Assembly: GCA_900128585.1 (NCBI GenBank)
Contig: LT642247.1
Span: 1 to 28,404 of the forward strand
Direction: 5' to 3'
DNA from: Stramenopiles sp. TOSAG23-3
Lineage: Eukaryota; Sar
Length of the DNA stretch: 28,404 nt
Part shown: in pieces, positions 13,201 to 18,984 of the stretch
How positions within the stretch are numbered: position 1 is the stretch's first letter
Layout of the letters: the number at the start of each line of letters is the position of its first letter
Notes under the pieces: model-generated
Databases searched by the model: none
What the model was told of the DNA's origin: nothing
What the model saw: only the letters and a program-made list of their open reading frames with translations
Position numbers and translations under genes: made by a program

Positions 13201-15383
13201 CCTCGTGCTGTGTCGGCCGTGCTGGTGGCGGCGCCGGACGCGGCGCCGGCGTCAGGCGTCTTTTTTGCGGCATTCGCGCTGCCCCCCGCGGCGCGAGGGC
13301 GACTCCGCTGCGACGACGACTTTTCCGCGTCTTTGACAACCTTCAAAAGTGCGGAGCTGTAGTGTTTTGCGTGCTCCTTGGACGCGTCCGCCTTTGCCTT
13401 TTCTATGGCCCGGATCCTTGGTATGTCGTCCTTCAACGTGCTAAATTTATTGACAAGGGTGTTCAAGATGCGAACGAGCAGGTTCCACCCCCTCATCCGG
13501 TCGGGCTCTTTGTTGTGGTATATGTTGTCCACCAGGTTCAGAAGCAGCCGGACTGAGGTTATTTGAATGGACAAGGGCAGCATCGGATCGTCAATGTTTC
13601 GCGAAAAAATATAGATGATGTTGGATATTTGCTTCAGTTTCAGCTTCCCGCGAACGTGGTGGACCAGGTCCGCAATCGTAGAGTAAGCCAGCGGGCGCAA
13701 ACTGGTGTCGGACTGCCGCCCTGACCCAAGAAGGACCTTCTCTTTTAGCAGCTCGTTCACGAACGGGAAAAAGGAGCTTCGAAAATCAGTTGCCAAGATG
13801 TGTCGGGTGGCCACGAAGAGCTCTTTCCGGACTGCCGTAGCGCTTGTGGGGCAGACTTTGAACAGGTACACGACCGCCTCGGCGATCTGCTTGCTCTGTG
13901 GCTTCATCGAGACGGCGAAGGACTTGAGCAGGTACGTCAAGAACGACAGCGTCTTCACCTGGCAGGCCACCATTTCAAGGAGCCTCATCTGGTACTTTGA
14001 CTGGGAGGTCTGCAGGGTCATCGGTGGGACCTTGAGCTGGATGGCGGCGATCATCTTTGGGATCAAGTCCCTGATCTGCTCCCGGATCTGCATAGGGTGG
14101 AGCTGGTACAGCAGCATGACGATCAGCGGGCACTCGGTGACGACCGGGAACGAGTATAGGCACGGCACTGTGGTCTCGACCCGCGTGGTGGCCCTCTGGA
14201 AGGACTGGAGCTTGGTTGCCCCCAGGTTCCAGTACAGCTTTTTGACGAAACCCAAGAAGGCCTGGACGTGCATTTTGTTCTGGTTCTTGTTCGCCTTGTG
14301 GAGTTCGAAGATGATCTTCAAGCACACGAGGGCATTGGCCTCGTTCTCCTTGGGCAAGACGGCCATGACCAGGTCCAGTATCTTCTCGCAGTACGGGAAC
14401 CAGACGTTGTTGACCGGAAGCCGGTTGATGATCTCCAAAATGATGAACCTGATCTTGTTCTTAATCTTCATCGCCCGGTTCTCCGGAACATTCTGCTTGA
14501 TCTGCACCGTGATCTTCTTCTCCAAAATATACTTGAATGCCGGGAAGAGGTACTTGAGGAAGTTGGCGTACTCCTGGGTGTGCACGATCTCGATCCTTTC
14601 CCTCAAGTTGTTGACGATGTTGTACAGTTCCTCGACGCTGGTCCCGGTGGCGACCATCTTTCGTTGGGCAATCTCGAACTGGCTCATCTTGGGCTGTGAG
14701 TCCTTCCCCGGCACCGTCGACGACCCGTATGAGAGCCTGGACTTGGACCCGGAGGACGACGGTTTCGCCCGTGGGGAGGCCGCGGCGGAGGAGTACGAGG
14801 GCCGCTTCCGGTCCCCCCCGCTCACGTGGCTCGGCGAAGAGCTCGCGGACAGCGGGCGCTTTTTCGACCCCGACCCCGTTGGTTTGATGATGCTGCTGCT
14901 GCTACTACTACTAATACTAATACTACTATGTTTCGGGGAGGCTTTCGCCTTGGACGCGAGGGGCTTGATGTCCGGCACTTTCCGGGTCAGGGACGGGGAC
15001 ACGGCCCGTCCGTTGACGACGGGGACCGCGGGGGGCGAAGACATCGACTGGCGGTCGGCATCGATGCCCGGGGAGACGATGGAGCTCGAGCCGTTGCTGC
15101 TCGCAAGCGTCGCGCTCCCCGTGTTCTCGCCCGCTACCCCGTTGCTATTGCCCGACGTCGAAGACGAAGAGGGCGACGGCGTTGCCGTGCTGCCCTCCCG
15201 TTGGCGCTCCAGTGTTGCCCCCCCGTTGGCGCTCTGGCCGTCGTCTGCGGGGGGGGTGCCCGCCTTTCCTACACTAGTGATCGAGCCCGATGAGACTTCG
15301 ACTTCCATGTCGACATCCGCGGTGGACGACCCGTCGTCCGGCTTCTTTTTGTCCGAATTCTGCTTCGTTTCTATGGTAGCCAT
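1236..15383 (-). CDS. TRA1: TRRAP/Tra1-like PIKK pseudokinase scaffold, about 4715 aa
   Basis: This is the large scaffold subunit of SAGA- and NuA4-type histone acetyltransferase complexes, which binds transcription activators in the nucleus. The start is taken at the ATG at 15383 (MATIETKQ); the reading frame extends upstream only to a TTG. Residues 1-235 are Ser/Pro/Ala low complexity, then a very long helical-repeat (HEAT/TPR-like) region runs to about 3400. The FAT domain covers about 3400-4250 (for example WVVWIPQLISMLG). The PI3K-like domain covers about 4300-4680 and FATC ends in ASWQPWL, matching the Trp-rich end typical of this family. Catalytic motifs are degenerate: the usual Asp-Arg-His loop reads GHQEPHKMF and DFG is replaced by SDLHP, as expected for a pseudokinase. 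The protein is roughly 850-950 residues longer than yeast or human homologues (about 3750-3850). The excess lies in an Ala/Pro/Lys-rich insert (about 685-800), basic inserts (about 1325-1365, 2720-2810 and 2888-2930) and a coiled coil (about 2120-2250). It is one exon throughout. Confidence 0.95.
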   Translation of the reverse strand: MATIETKQNSDKKKPDDGSSTADVDMEVEVSSGSITSVGKAGTPPADDGQSANGGATLERQREGSTATPSPSSSSTSGNSNGVAGENTGSATLASSNGSSSIVSPGIDADRQSMSSPPAVPVVNGRAVSPSLTRKVPDIKPLASKAKASPKHSSISISSSSSSSIIKPTGSGSKKRPLSASSSPSHVSGGDRKRPSYSSAAASPRAKPSSSGSKSRLSYGSSTVPGKDSQPKMSQFEIAQRKMVATGTSVEELYNIVNNLRERIEIVHTQEYANFLKYLFPAFKYILEKKITVQIKQNVPENRAMKIKNKIRFIILEIINRLPVNNVWFPYCEKILDLVMAVLPKENEANALVCLKIIFELHKANKNQNKMHVQAFLGFVKKLYWNLGATKLQSFQRATTRVETTVPCLYSFPVVTECPLIVMLLYQLHPMQIREQIRDLIPKMIAAIQLKVPPMTLQTSQSKYQMRLLEMVACQVKTLSFLTYLLKSFAVSMKPQSKQIAEAVVYLFKVCPTSATAVRKELFVATRHILATDFRSSFFPFVNELLKEKVLLGSGRQSDTSLRPLAYSTIADLVHHVRGKLKLKQISNIIYIFSRNIDDPMLPLSIQITSVRLLLNLVDNIYHNKEPDRMRGWNLLVRILNTLVNKFSTLKDDIPRIRAIEKAKADASKEHAKHYSSALLKVVKDAEKSSSQRSRPRAAGGSANAAKKTPDAGAASGAATSTADTARGAEPGAAEKAAPSAAKDPSADIASKDPKPTNEEGSMTLVVADPASEAKGAPRANGQPEVPAKSTLPPARAAPGDPHKSLSLDAKTESSKIIKALIKTMILGLKTVVWCVSNYKVRETNSTITRDQRVQKQGVAVPLTEHEITLISNFFQLALACFDVYRDEKSDNRDEEKDVLENFGNVFTVLNHANFRDIFHRSTETGVARSALELLYENMLTDRTLLVIPQLFLTNARMSKIFADILLDFLLEPKRVFYLSGHASSGCSKWDRVDRAEKKLIGVSTDVNGEGIYNDSERANADERAAILLRLFKMVFQSVKLYKDNERVLLPKLRKIIILNLRCVTEVKDPKNHLELLRHLFRSIGGGKFELLYKELLQLLPGLLKGLVAMQKKTDDPDAKRLLIELCLTVPARLPSLLKHLPLLMTPVILALKSVHSELITLALRTLEFWIDNLNTEFLYPIMSRKPILLDLMGALTDLLKPKPANYGTTALRILGKMGGKNRIYLTNPVEFDILEDVNPGLAFSFNFNGAERSGTNSVLKMDKFVDLSTAFLQKHFSGERVPVKGTKTSSNAPSREKTTGDGNVESKIAEKGETSKAPEDAIEFGPKRTIAEIISAGKKAKRRRSKRPKFDDERVRREAAASAKLVAQIRGEGKTPDEQGSETPNAVRVHYKHMALSFLASSLAMFVDQSIGIERMGLESATGDEHGDTLDSSAKKGVRVKQLRAREKTLKKILVGMMTAAADTEMSRKAWPLFRGFVRQLFLLSVSKKGSALSDGHINADPTIICEVLADGWSSGKNEIVEVATRTLCLMAETAKLLCNRKDGTDSDVCRIGKTVWAALLKVLIHASFEKAWKRKVGACVGIRELHKLMPMDWIRANETTMFKALLFVLFDHTFEFQAHVISQAQKTIDMLLSSRKTAKTILAGSNEEGESNDLEPMVELKKQDPSLFRIIDLLTAELVRRSETSRNAAQMLLKRLSEETGISMYHLLVPFRKNIQERIFNRPLNHFMNEEQIARISCATFALSLKGKPLFDVDQSVIKFLMESVHLSSSDRLQARLLPINLDSGGIAVADSATRKILGLDGNPADIVEDLEYPFCGRHRTNLCVYTVGLIWACTVASPTVFADESRAQSRNQCIQFCCRSLTAISPDIVAASKHALGALITSLQKSLPNDLLKTSLRPVLANLAKFDNLTPALLNALAHVLEMLSKAFNDALAKQLLDHLRQWTQPAQIILAGQWEAGKEPEVAAKTIALFQYLPPSVASFMEDLVAVTLKLESVLHRYRTQRNDTKDRTKKVDVSGCGYSPFRSPLTQFLAKYPKQTVEFFLKKERLVNRPHAKLFQAIIKLPEARSIRDELMTSEATNTVINNMFLLQIKTSTDPNAKHGDGFEAISIAPSLPEPSPQDLENARQDLARAQVMLTKARKAYQSSYTKQKKLINDGTKQYKTLQGKLNAAVKKVQDYKHKSYSAKLKDTAHKNVEKYKKELLDSREKLKLAAQKQHQTTKKCEEAVERAERSFEEQQRLVSKVQRRLVSMAIERSPAGQVLMESEEKGAKEKAEYWAKMWANAQLKKARDVIQRQNVRRTADTNLPELNAKPKNKDAGDTSNASTSSDGTTSFWGENGLQNTSAHERKIMELRFQGIKIFHTLSHSDPKWLTSDKKITKCLLMMWEMPGRVERLQKEEEVELRHRQESKLLVECLQNVYRADTSNVSILFRMLNVFTERSVIDYTFLKRFFAEELSKIATVEAKKTLVTLYLEYFNGTKATETLKTLAIQYLLIPVLSAVFADKTIKNSDVLGDDLIKKIVSSLVESSASNKATEKLLVELLKLATLLVEFMSSELTVHRKNLIKFAWNHLKSKDALSKNWAYINVCRFIAMYETPPKIILQVYVALLRMTAPESRPLVRKALDILVPVLKDRLPHDEFVKSIKWTKKVIYEDGHSLSNVIHVWGVIVKNPSMFYGHKEQFMPQMVNCLSRLALPGNATLENRSLAVDLVEIIIVWEIEREKRSKLVKLQDQSKSLKAAARLAKKEAKLKLARKQARIEKKRKAAGKCPLKLRKASQTKWVLSSERKPSKRYKSRPISRRNLSYPKRPFSSLQSMGPASRPDKSITMIINFLIRLSLSTVQVGNQDILWRRCTELLARGLSVWPLTSIKNFSFKKLLEVPQKSSRGSSNRGRSTGSDNSSYPSTSKPKGRGAAGKAKKGSQRSTAATRARQAVDDVTSASQNIKPGVLLACLEVLNTMLRFSTPAKKNKFIQSNIAEIMTLLEPCLRTISTVDYGAIKPSQLEIGESANNVFSFGAYADRDQRNFLEEVILLNKCFRRFITRLIFCFPMHNAPKEFTDCRFYGYFKDLLDKSVTAGISARTKVTDFYNKYGNSKSGLKPPSGKGEAAGRFTGFAALQCISVLAKAHSPTALMYIGFFNKVLEALALDRTAFVHPSKDEKGRKISKLEGPTEGAHAFKLAMGMIGKSISRIHDKPDKRYFLNTLSHVIHKNDNTFVLEAIVSLVSNWMNLSVHLHTPLNDQEKEAFLIKMFTLMRFRDQHHALPLLTKYFDIIYSMCSLPEDSRPDWLNVQLKRPFMSALFSPNPIQRRMFYKLYVAKLNRDGKLHSTFSRVLSTLVQDWEPVNNRFWLPLATECILAGRVETSSISLDSSTPGFAPIEEAPEGFRLLGKGNTTTELTAMIAEQSAFLQSVRGNMTVKRVLTPLHELSHADPRVAIEMWGQVYPAAWASLDERSQMALVRPLTSLLSQQYHKRQLRLGSGFGYRRNVVQALLLGLAKSNPAPLIPAELLMFLGKTYNAWHTAIRICERQVFERDNHTQEGFESWTRVLDNLYTSLNETDHSKGLRHLTSESRETTAALDLQANGQWKQSQEVLVNAISEHMDGRLSEFELAGWKSSWVESCRQLAQWDVLLNYCLPATNEPKVLLECAWKTPKWSLVKKLFASPSVKAVTEETTPDSKLLLYQIYLAIQEWKLSDVDQYCRHGVQLVLQKWQSLPSTTSAAHIPLLQTFQNLVEVQESSKILVELKETRERDSSRMPDLNKYMHVWRERLPNRWEDAVVWTDVLTWRMHMFDFIKSESVRRNQRSRSKQDQSGQVQDTPWTALKICEVARNHKLKDLGLKFMDKLSNISQMEIGPAFKKLQQQISLCLDEPLRLKNGLAMINNTNLSYFQSEQKAELFRLKALFLERLGETREAESAFSKCLNVCQSFGEGWLSWGQFYDRLLHIACRGESAAVLREDASLELGAKTLEGLPLEYACHVMSCYLHAIYTRKEENTQLLLARVLRLLQCDDPSGRLLKIFTMHVDDTPIWSWVVWIPQLISMLGKEGSGQAHRVLTEIAKRYPQALYYSLRAFLLECRSEERSRQKKGAAAAPPADESDPARPKSAAKFAEELMNTIKRSHSPIAFEIESLLEELIVKFKQGPEEELLYFVHGLFAKCMRLQLKESTMGEVGVPNSIRVTLERITARFFPSEARGLHPRHAECYNLYAAAFRKDFSMSSRPRMSVEGLVRKLSKWKYIINNHLDQSLSRLSGSMNMEDCSSKMVAFSSQNIELPGQYSCDSEPNLSQNVTISLIETDYSILRRSDLSHTHQCRISIRGSDGLLNNFLLQNTAPKMTPRDERVAQFFELTNRLMAVHAPARQRNVRSVVPVIVPITPRIRLLKECSASTSLSSVYEDFCAAAGVDEVLPFIMAKNASVLSHPDFLFDGSPAEARAANRVRTYRTICETLVPNSILTDRVSALADSYEKLWYIRKQFATQTAVISYLSYLLSMGHQEPHKMFVSAQSGTTMYSDLHPLYSPDGLFASTGAVPFRLTRSMAHFLTPAGIHGTLTNSMMAVGSALKENEAFFEDYLFLLLQDDMEQQRAAIESSHAAETAKGEDGEEKKKEKDAVVDTDGDAIMGDADAAMGDGGPKGSKTIPYNVSVVKNMYCVLDRLDETTPINIPAVHDRTSCLAGTRSVDNPACMNGRIRDLLNDAMDVEKLASMPASWQPWL
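14886..14930. repeat. Trinucleotide repeat coding for a Ser/Ile run
   Basis: A run of GCT and ACT/AAT triplets lies inside the TRRAP-like gene. On the coding strand it gives mixed AGC, AGT and ATT codons, encoding SSISISSSSSSSII near residue 160. Two serine codons are used in blocks, which suggests slippage expansion within a disordered N-terminal tail. The reading frame is kept. Confidence 0.85.
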
Positions 15384-16138
15384 GCTTGTACAGGCGCAAA
15401 AAATAAAATTAAACGACAACCCCCGAGTACGTGTCCTGGAAAAACGTACCTACCGATATCCAACGGGCTGAAACAAGGGAACTTTCGAACGCACACGCAG
15501 GAAGACGATGACCTGGGTGGGTGTAAAGAGATCGCCACACGCACGCACTGGACGTTACCAAAACTGTCCAAATGCAGCCGAAACAGAACGGTGTGTGTGC
15601 GTTTGTGCCTGGCCGGATGTTGTGCGGGCGGTGTCGGGCTGATGGGTCGACAGACGGACGGACAAAGGCGATCAACCAACAAATACAAATAAATCCACGA
15701 ACTTCTTAAAATGGATCCCTTTCTTTCTTTTCTTTAATCTCCAACGCTGTCGGAAGAACACGATGGGAAAACGGGACGGAACAAGAGTGGGAACCAGATA
15801 GACCAATTGAAAAGCAAACAAACGCATAAATACCTTTCCAAATGTTTTTTGTTGTTCATTGTTTCCTTCTTCGCCTCTTTTGCTTTCCTATTTATTATTA
15901 TAAACTATTTTTATTACACACTAATAATACTTTTATTGATTCAAAATGAAGGAATCCATTATCTTTCCTCATTCCTCATAAATCCAAGAAAACATAATTA
16001 TTTATTAAGGATAATATATTTCAATATAAATGTATACAACTATAATAAATATAAGTACACAAATAGAACTACATAAATTATATAGAAGGACAATAGAAAT
16101 AAGTAGATAATAAATCAAATTCAGTTTTATTAATATGC

Positions 16139-16159
16139 ATAAATACATTCAATAACATA
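16139..16159 (+). repeat. Direct repeat, copy A
   Basis: The 21-base sequence starting ATAAATACATTCA recurs at 16257-16277 with three mismatches, about 118 bases apart within the AT-rich core. It may be a fragment of a degenerate tandem unit or chance in AT-rich DNA. Confidence 0.4.
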
Positions 16160-16256
16160 GAAATAGTTTACACATATATATTTATTTTATCCTCAATAAT
16201 CAATAAAAAAAATAAAATTGAATGGATCGGACGGAGGATGATTTTACATAGGAACT

Positions 16257-16277
16257 ATAAATACATTCAGTATCATA
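16257..16277 (+). repeat. Direct repeat, copy B
   Basis: This is the partner of the repeat at 16139-16159. The first 13 bases are identical and three differences fall in the rest. Confidence 0.4.
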
Positions 16278-16319
16278 AGTATGTTATATTAGTATACATA
16301 TCAATGTACTTGATTTAAA

Positions 16320-16336
16320 TGATGTCATTTCGCGCC
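16320..16336 (+). promoter_or_regulatory. CRE-like plus E2F-like motif pair
   Basis: TGATGTCA (CRE-like) overlaps by position with TTTCGCGCC (matching the E2F/DP consensus TTTSGCGC). It is an isolated GC-containing island in an AT-rich stretch, about 470 bases before the ankyrin gene and about 940 bases before the TRRAP-like start. The motif match is direct; the function is inferred. Confidence 0.3.
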
Positions 16337-16806
16337 TTCCTTCTTCTTTGATTTAGTAGTGTTGGTATTAGGGTTAATTAAGATTTTTGATTGCATCGAT
16401 CGGAAGTACATGTTTGACGTATACTAATATATATTGTTTAAGGATATAATGTCCTAAACAAATAGTATTTTGTTTTCAACTAAAAAGCAATTGAATAGAA
16501 TAAACTCAATCACGAAGCGATGAACAAATTGCTCCGTAGACAATGTTCCTTATTTTATCATCCGTTATTTTTTTGGGCTACAAAAAAAAGCAAAAAAATG
16601 AAGCAAGAAAATAAAAAATATGACTCCTTCGTTATTTTATTATGCTTTAATCAAAAGATTGCATTTCGAATGGCAGTTAGAAATTGTTTGCACAACCTTT
16701 GTATTGACGCGTTAGTTCTTTGGTCTTCTGTCGTTTTTTATTGCTCGGGATCCTTTGAGCCAGATAATATCCCTGCACTAGAGGACACGCAAAAACGCAA
16801 CTATAG

Positions 16807-17532
16807 ATGGCCGAACGAAAATCTGCGTTTTCCAGGAATTACGCCCTTTATCTTGCGGCAGGGTACCAGAATGATTTAGAGGCCATGCGGCATGCCCTCC
16901 TTTTTCGAAAAGTCTTGCAGACGATCTCGTTTGGTGATGGGTACAGGGCGATCAACGAGGCGTTGCCATACAATGTAGAGTACCAAGCCGATTGGAGGCC
17001 GTACGCGAACAAGACGGTGGATGGGTTTACAGCAGCCCACCAAGCCGCGGCGAGAAACTTCAAAGGTGCTCTTGATTTGCTGTTTCAGTTCAATTGGGAT
17101 TGCACAGCGGACGATGGGCGAGGTAAAACGCCCGCCGACTATGCGTTTGATAACGGCCATGTAGAGCTCTACGAGTGGATCTTAGACCGGGCAAAGTTTC
17201 AGAAACAGTGCCGCCAGGTTGATAAGTACCTACGAAAGTCCATGACGCGTGGTGATGTAACGCTTCAAGAATTCCTCGTCCGCATAGAGTACGTTCGACG
17301 GTTGAAATCGGGAAAGATTGTCGCTGGAAAGCGGAAAAAGGCGATAAAAATCCTATGGACCAAACTGATGCAGAAGAAGGCAAAAGACCTTTCTGTCAAG
17401 GAGAAAGATTTCAACAAAATATTGTCTAAAATATCGATGGACGTCGATGGCTTAGAGCTGGAACTGCCAATGAGCGAAGCGGACATGAAAAAGCACCGTG
17501 TACCGCAACGAAAGCATATTGACGTCGTCTAG
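16807..17532 (+). CDS. Ankyrin-repeat protein
   Basis: The 241-aa product starts at an ATG in fair context. Residues about 75-130 contain ankyrin-type repeats: DGFTAAHQAAARN followed by a leucine-rich helix, then DGRGKTPADYAFDNGHVEL. The N-terminal 70 residues look like a helical cap or a degenerate repeat. The C-terminal half (about 135-241) is rich in Lys/Arg and predicted helical (KRKKAIKILWTKLMQKKAKD), with no ankyrin signature. It is probably an intracellular protein-binding adaptor; the partner is unknown. There is no signal peptide or membrane helix. Composition is GC-balanced, in contrast to the AT-rich DNA on both sides. An ATTAAA at 17568-17573 may serve polyadenylation. The gene could be longer if an upstream exon ends just before the ATG (CTATAG), but nothing coding-like is visible there. 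Confidence 0.75.
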   Translation: MAERKSAFSRNYALYLAAGYQNDLEAMRHALLFRKVLQTISFGDGYRAINEALPYNVEYQADWRPYANKTVDGFTAAHQAAARNFKGALDLLFQFNWDCTADDGRGKTPADYAFDNGHVELYEWILDRAKFQKQCRQVDKYLRKSMTRGDVTLQEFLVRIEYVRRLKSGKIVAGKRKKAIKILWTKLMQKKAKDLSVKEKDFNKILSKISMDVDGLELELPMSEADMKKHRVPQRKHIDVV

Positions 17533-17672
17533 AATGTGATGTTATAGTGCCAAAACTTCTTTTATTTATTAAATTTTTTACCAAAATAATTTTTGTGTCC
17601 ATCTGTCTGAGGTATACATTAAATAACATCTTAGAAATATGTATCAAACATTCTTTTATTTTTTTATCCTGA

Positions 17673-17888
17673 ATCCCTTGTTTAAAAAAATTGAATGGAC
17701 ACAAGCCAACAACAAAAGTATTCAACACAGATTTTACGCCGCTGCTTGGAAAATCACTCAAGGATGAGTCATCTATGAGTGAGACACCGGCTGTGGAAGT
17801 TGATTACGGATCAATTGAAAGCATTGCTCATCCACCTACCGATTCGGATCATGCATGGAGTACATCTGAGAATGATAGTCAAGACTAA
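17673..17888 (+). pseudogene. C-terminal gene fragment ending SENDSQD, family unknown
   Basis: An open frame without a convincing ATG runs from after a TGA at 17670 to TAA at 17886-17888. The tail is acidic and serine-rich (DYGSIESIAHPPTDSDHAW, then SENDSQD). The same frame can be read, with two single-base indels, in an inverted copy at 24535-24709, so protein-level conservation is visible: DYGSxxSIAxPPTDSDHAWxT. The fragment looks like the end of a once longer protein left after duplication. A short internal ATG (17775) would give a 37-aa peptide. It lies 140 bases after the ankyrin gene on the same strand. The parent family is not recognised. Confidence 0.5.
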
Positions 17889-17907
17889 GTGACACGGGTA
17901 TATTGAA
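17697..17907 (+). repeat. Dispersed inverted repeat, copy 1
   Basis: This matches the reverse complement of 24535-24709. The best block runs from ATCTATGAGTGAGACA (17771) through CAAGACTAAGTGACACGGG to ATATTGA at 17907, with scattered substitutions and single-base indels. Copy 1 has an extra stretch of about 35 bases after ACACAAGC. The two copies enclose about 6.6 kb that contains the large membrane-protein gene. Confidence 0.8.
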
Positions 17908-17980
17908 TTTAGTAAAATCACAATGGCCCTCCTTTTCCAACCTATCTACCACTCCATAGATGTTGTTGTCTTTTGAAGAG

Positions 17981-18030
17981 AAAAAGTGAAATGGGACAGT
18001 TTTTGAAAAAGTGAAATGGGACAGTTTTTG
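17981..18030 (+). repeat. Tandem duplication of a 25-base unit
   Basis: Two perfect copies of a 25-base unit containing GTGAAATGGGACAGTTTTTG lie head to tail at 17981-18005 and 18006-18030. It is non-coding and looks like recent slippage or a small duplication just after repeat copy 1. Confidence 0.9.
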
Positions 18031-18984
18031 AAACGCAACAACGCAGCTAATACTTTCCATTTGGCTTTGTTTGTTGGAGGCTGGTTTATTTTAGGAGGAG
18101 TCTAGTGGGTAGGATAGACAGAGCAGGTGCTACGAAGCTCAAAAGTGGCCCGACCAGTTCTGTGACCCTGCCGTAAATACATTACCTGAATAGATTTTGG
18201 AAAAAAATACCGGGACCATCTAGTCATCCAATATCATAAAGGGTCACCTCAACATATTTTACTCTACCACCCCTTGATAGGAAAAACGGTACTAGGCTTT
18301 GGTGCCAAAAAACGCCTAACATAGTTGTTGTTGCTCAAAGTTACCTATGTCTAGCCACACGATACTAGGGGCAAGCGTGGTCTTGGTGGCTATAATGTTG
18401 AATTTAGAAGGAAGGAGGAGGGTTTGTTTAGGCCCAAACCGTCCGGGGGGTACTCGAGCACTCAACAGGGGATACCCCGGAGACGCACAAATTGTCTGCT
18501 CGTATTCGACGCGCGCCAACAAGTACGAACACTTTCCTATATACCGCCGCGAGACGACGAAAAAAACGACTAAGCCGCGACCGGCTTATGCACTAGACCG
18601 GACGGGAAAGCCCCGGGACCTGCAAGCAAATATCGCAACCGATGAAACGAAATCTCTGCATGTCTGGAGCATGATTCTTTCTGCAGCTTGCAACAAAAAT
18701 AGTGTCGCGCTTAGTGTATCGTAGAACGGTACGTACCAGCGGAATAGTTTCTCCACGAGTGGGTTCGTGCGCAGAGGATCGAGTGACTTTGCTTCTGCGG
18801 GGTGAGGTTAATTCACAGCAGAGGGCGCCGCGCGGGGGGAACTGTTCGCGTTTGGGTGTAATAAGAACACTTTTATCGAAAGAAAGCCGGATTACAACAG
18901 TGAGAATATTTTACTGGATAGCGATTCGAAGGGTTTTGGCAAAGGATTTCTTCTTCTTCTCGCGGTTGCAACAGACGTTATAAT
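18031..18984. other. Upstream region of the large membrane-protein gene
   Basis: About 950 bases have no supported gene. A 125-codon ATG frame at 18347-18724 lacks domain signals and has a mixed Arg/Pro/Thr composition typical of chance. Base composition rises from AT-rich (18031-18340) to GC-balanced (18400-18870). No tRNA or rRNA is recognised. A TTATAAT directly precedes the ATG at 18985. Confidence 0.5.

Larger units (their letters stand above)
15384..16806. other. Divergent intergenic region with a very AT-rich core
   Basis: This region lies between the start of the TRRAP-like gene (-) and the ankyrin gene (+). The part next to TRRAP (15384-15800) is GC-balanced and probably holds its promoter and leader, including a polypyrimidine run at about 15717-15737. 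From about 15800 to 16520 the sequence is strikingly AT-rich with few coding-like features. Open stretches at 15807-16076 and 16520-16879 show only low-complexity AT-driven residues. I see no RNA gene. Confidence 0.6.

Noticed and set aside
13705-15471. 588-codon open frame on the plus strand
   Set aside because: It lies wholly antisense to the N-terminal and helical region of the TRRAP-like gene, whose protein similarity is strong. The translation has no domain and mirrors codon bias of the opposite strand.
15807-16076. 89-codon hydrophobic frame in the AT-rich island
   Set aside because: It begins with TTG and its Ile/Phe/Tyr/Asn content is what AT-rich DNA gives by chance; no recognisable organelle gene.
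16520-16879. 119-codon frame overlapping the ankyrin start
   Set aside because: It overlaps the ankyrin coding region in another frame and has no domain. It could at most be an upstream exon, which nothing else supports.
18347-18724. 125-codon ATG frame upstream of the membrane-protein gene
   Set aside because: It has a short hydrophobic start but then an Arg/Thr/Pro-rich sequence without motif, in a region more likely to be promoter and leader.
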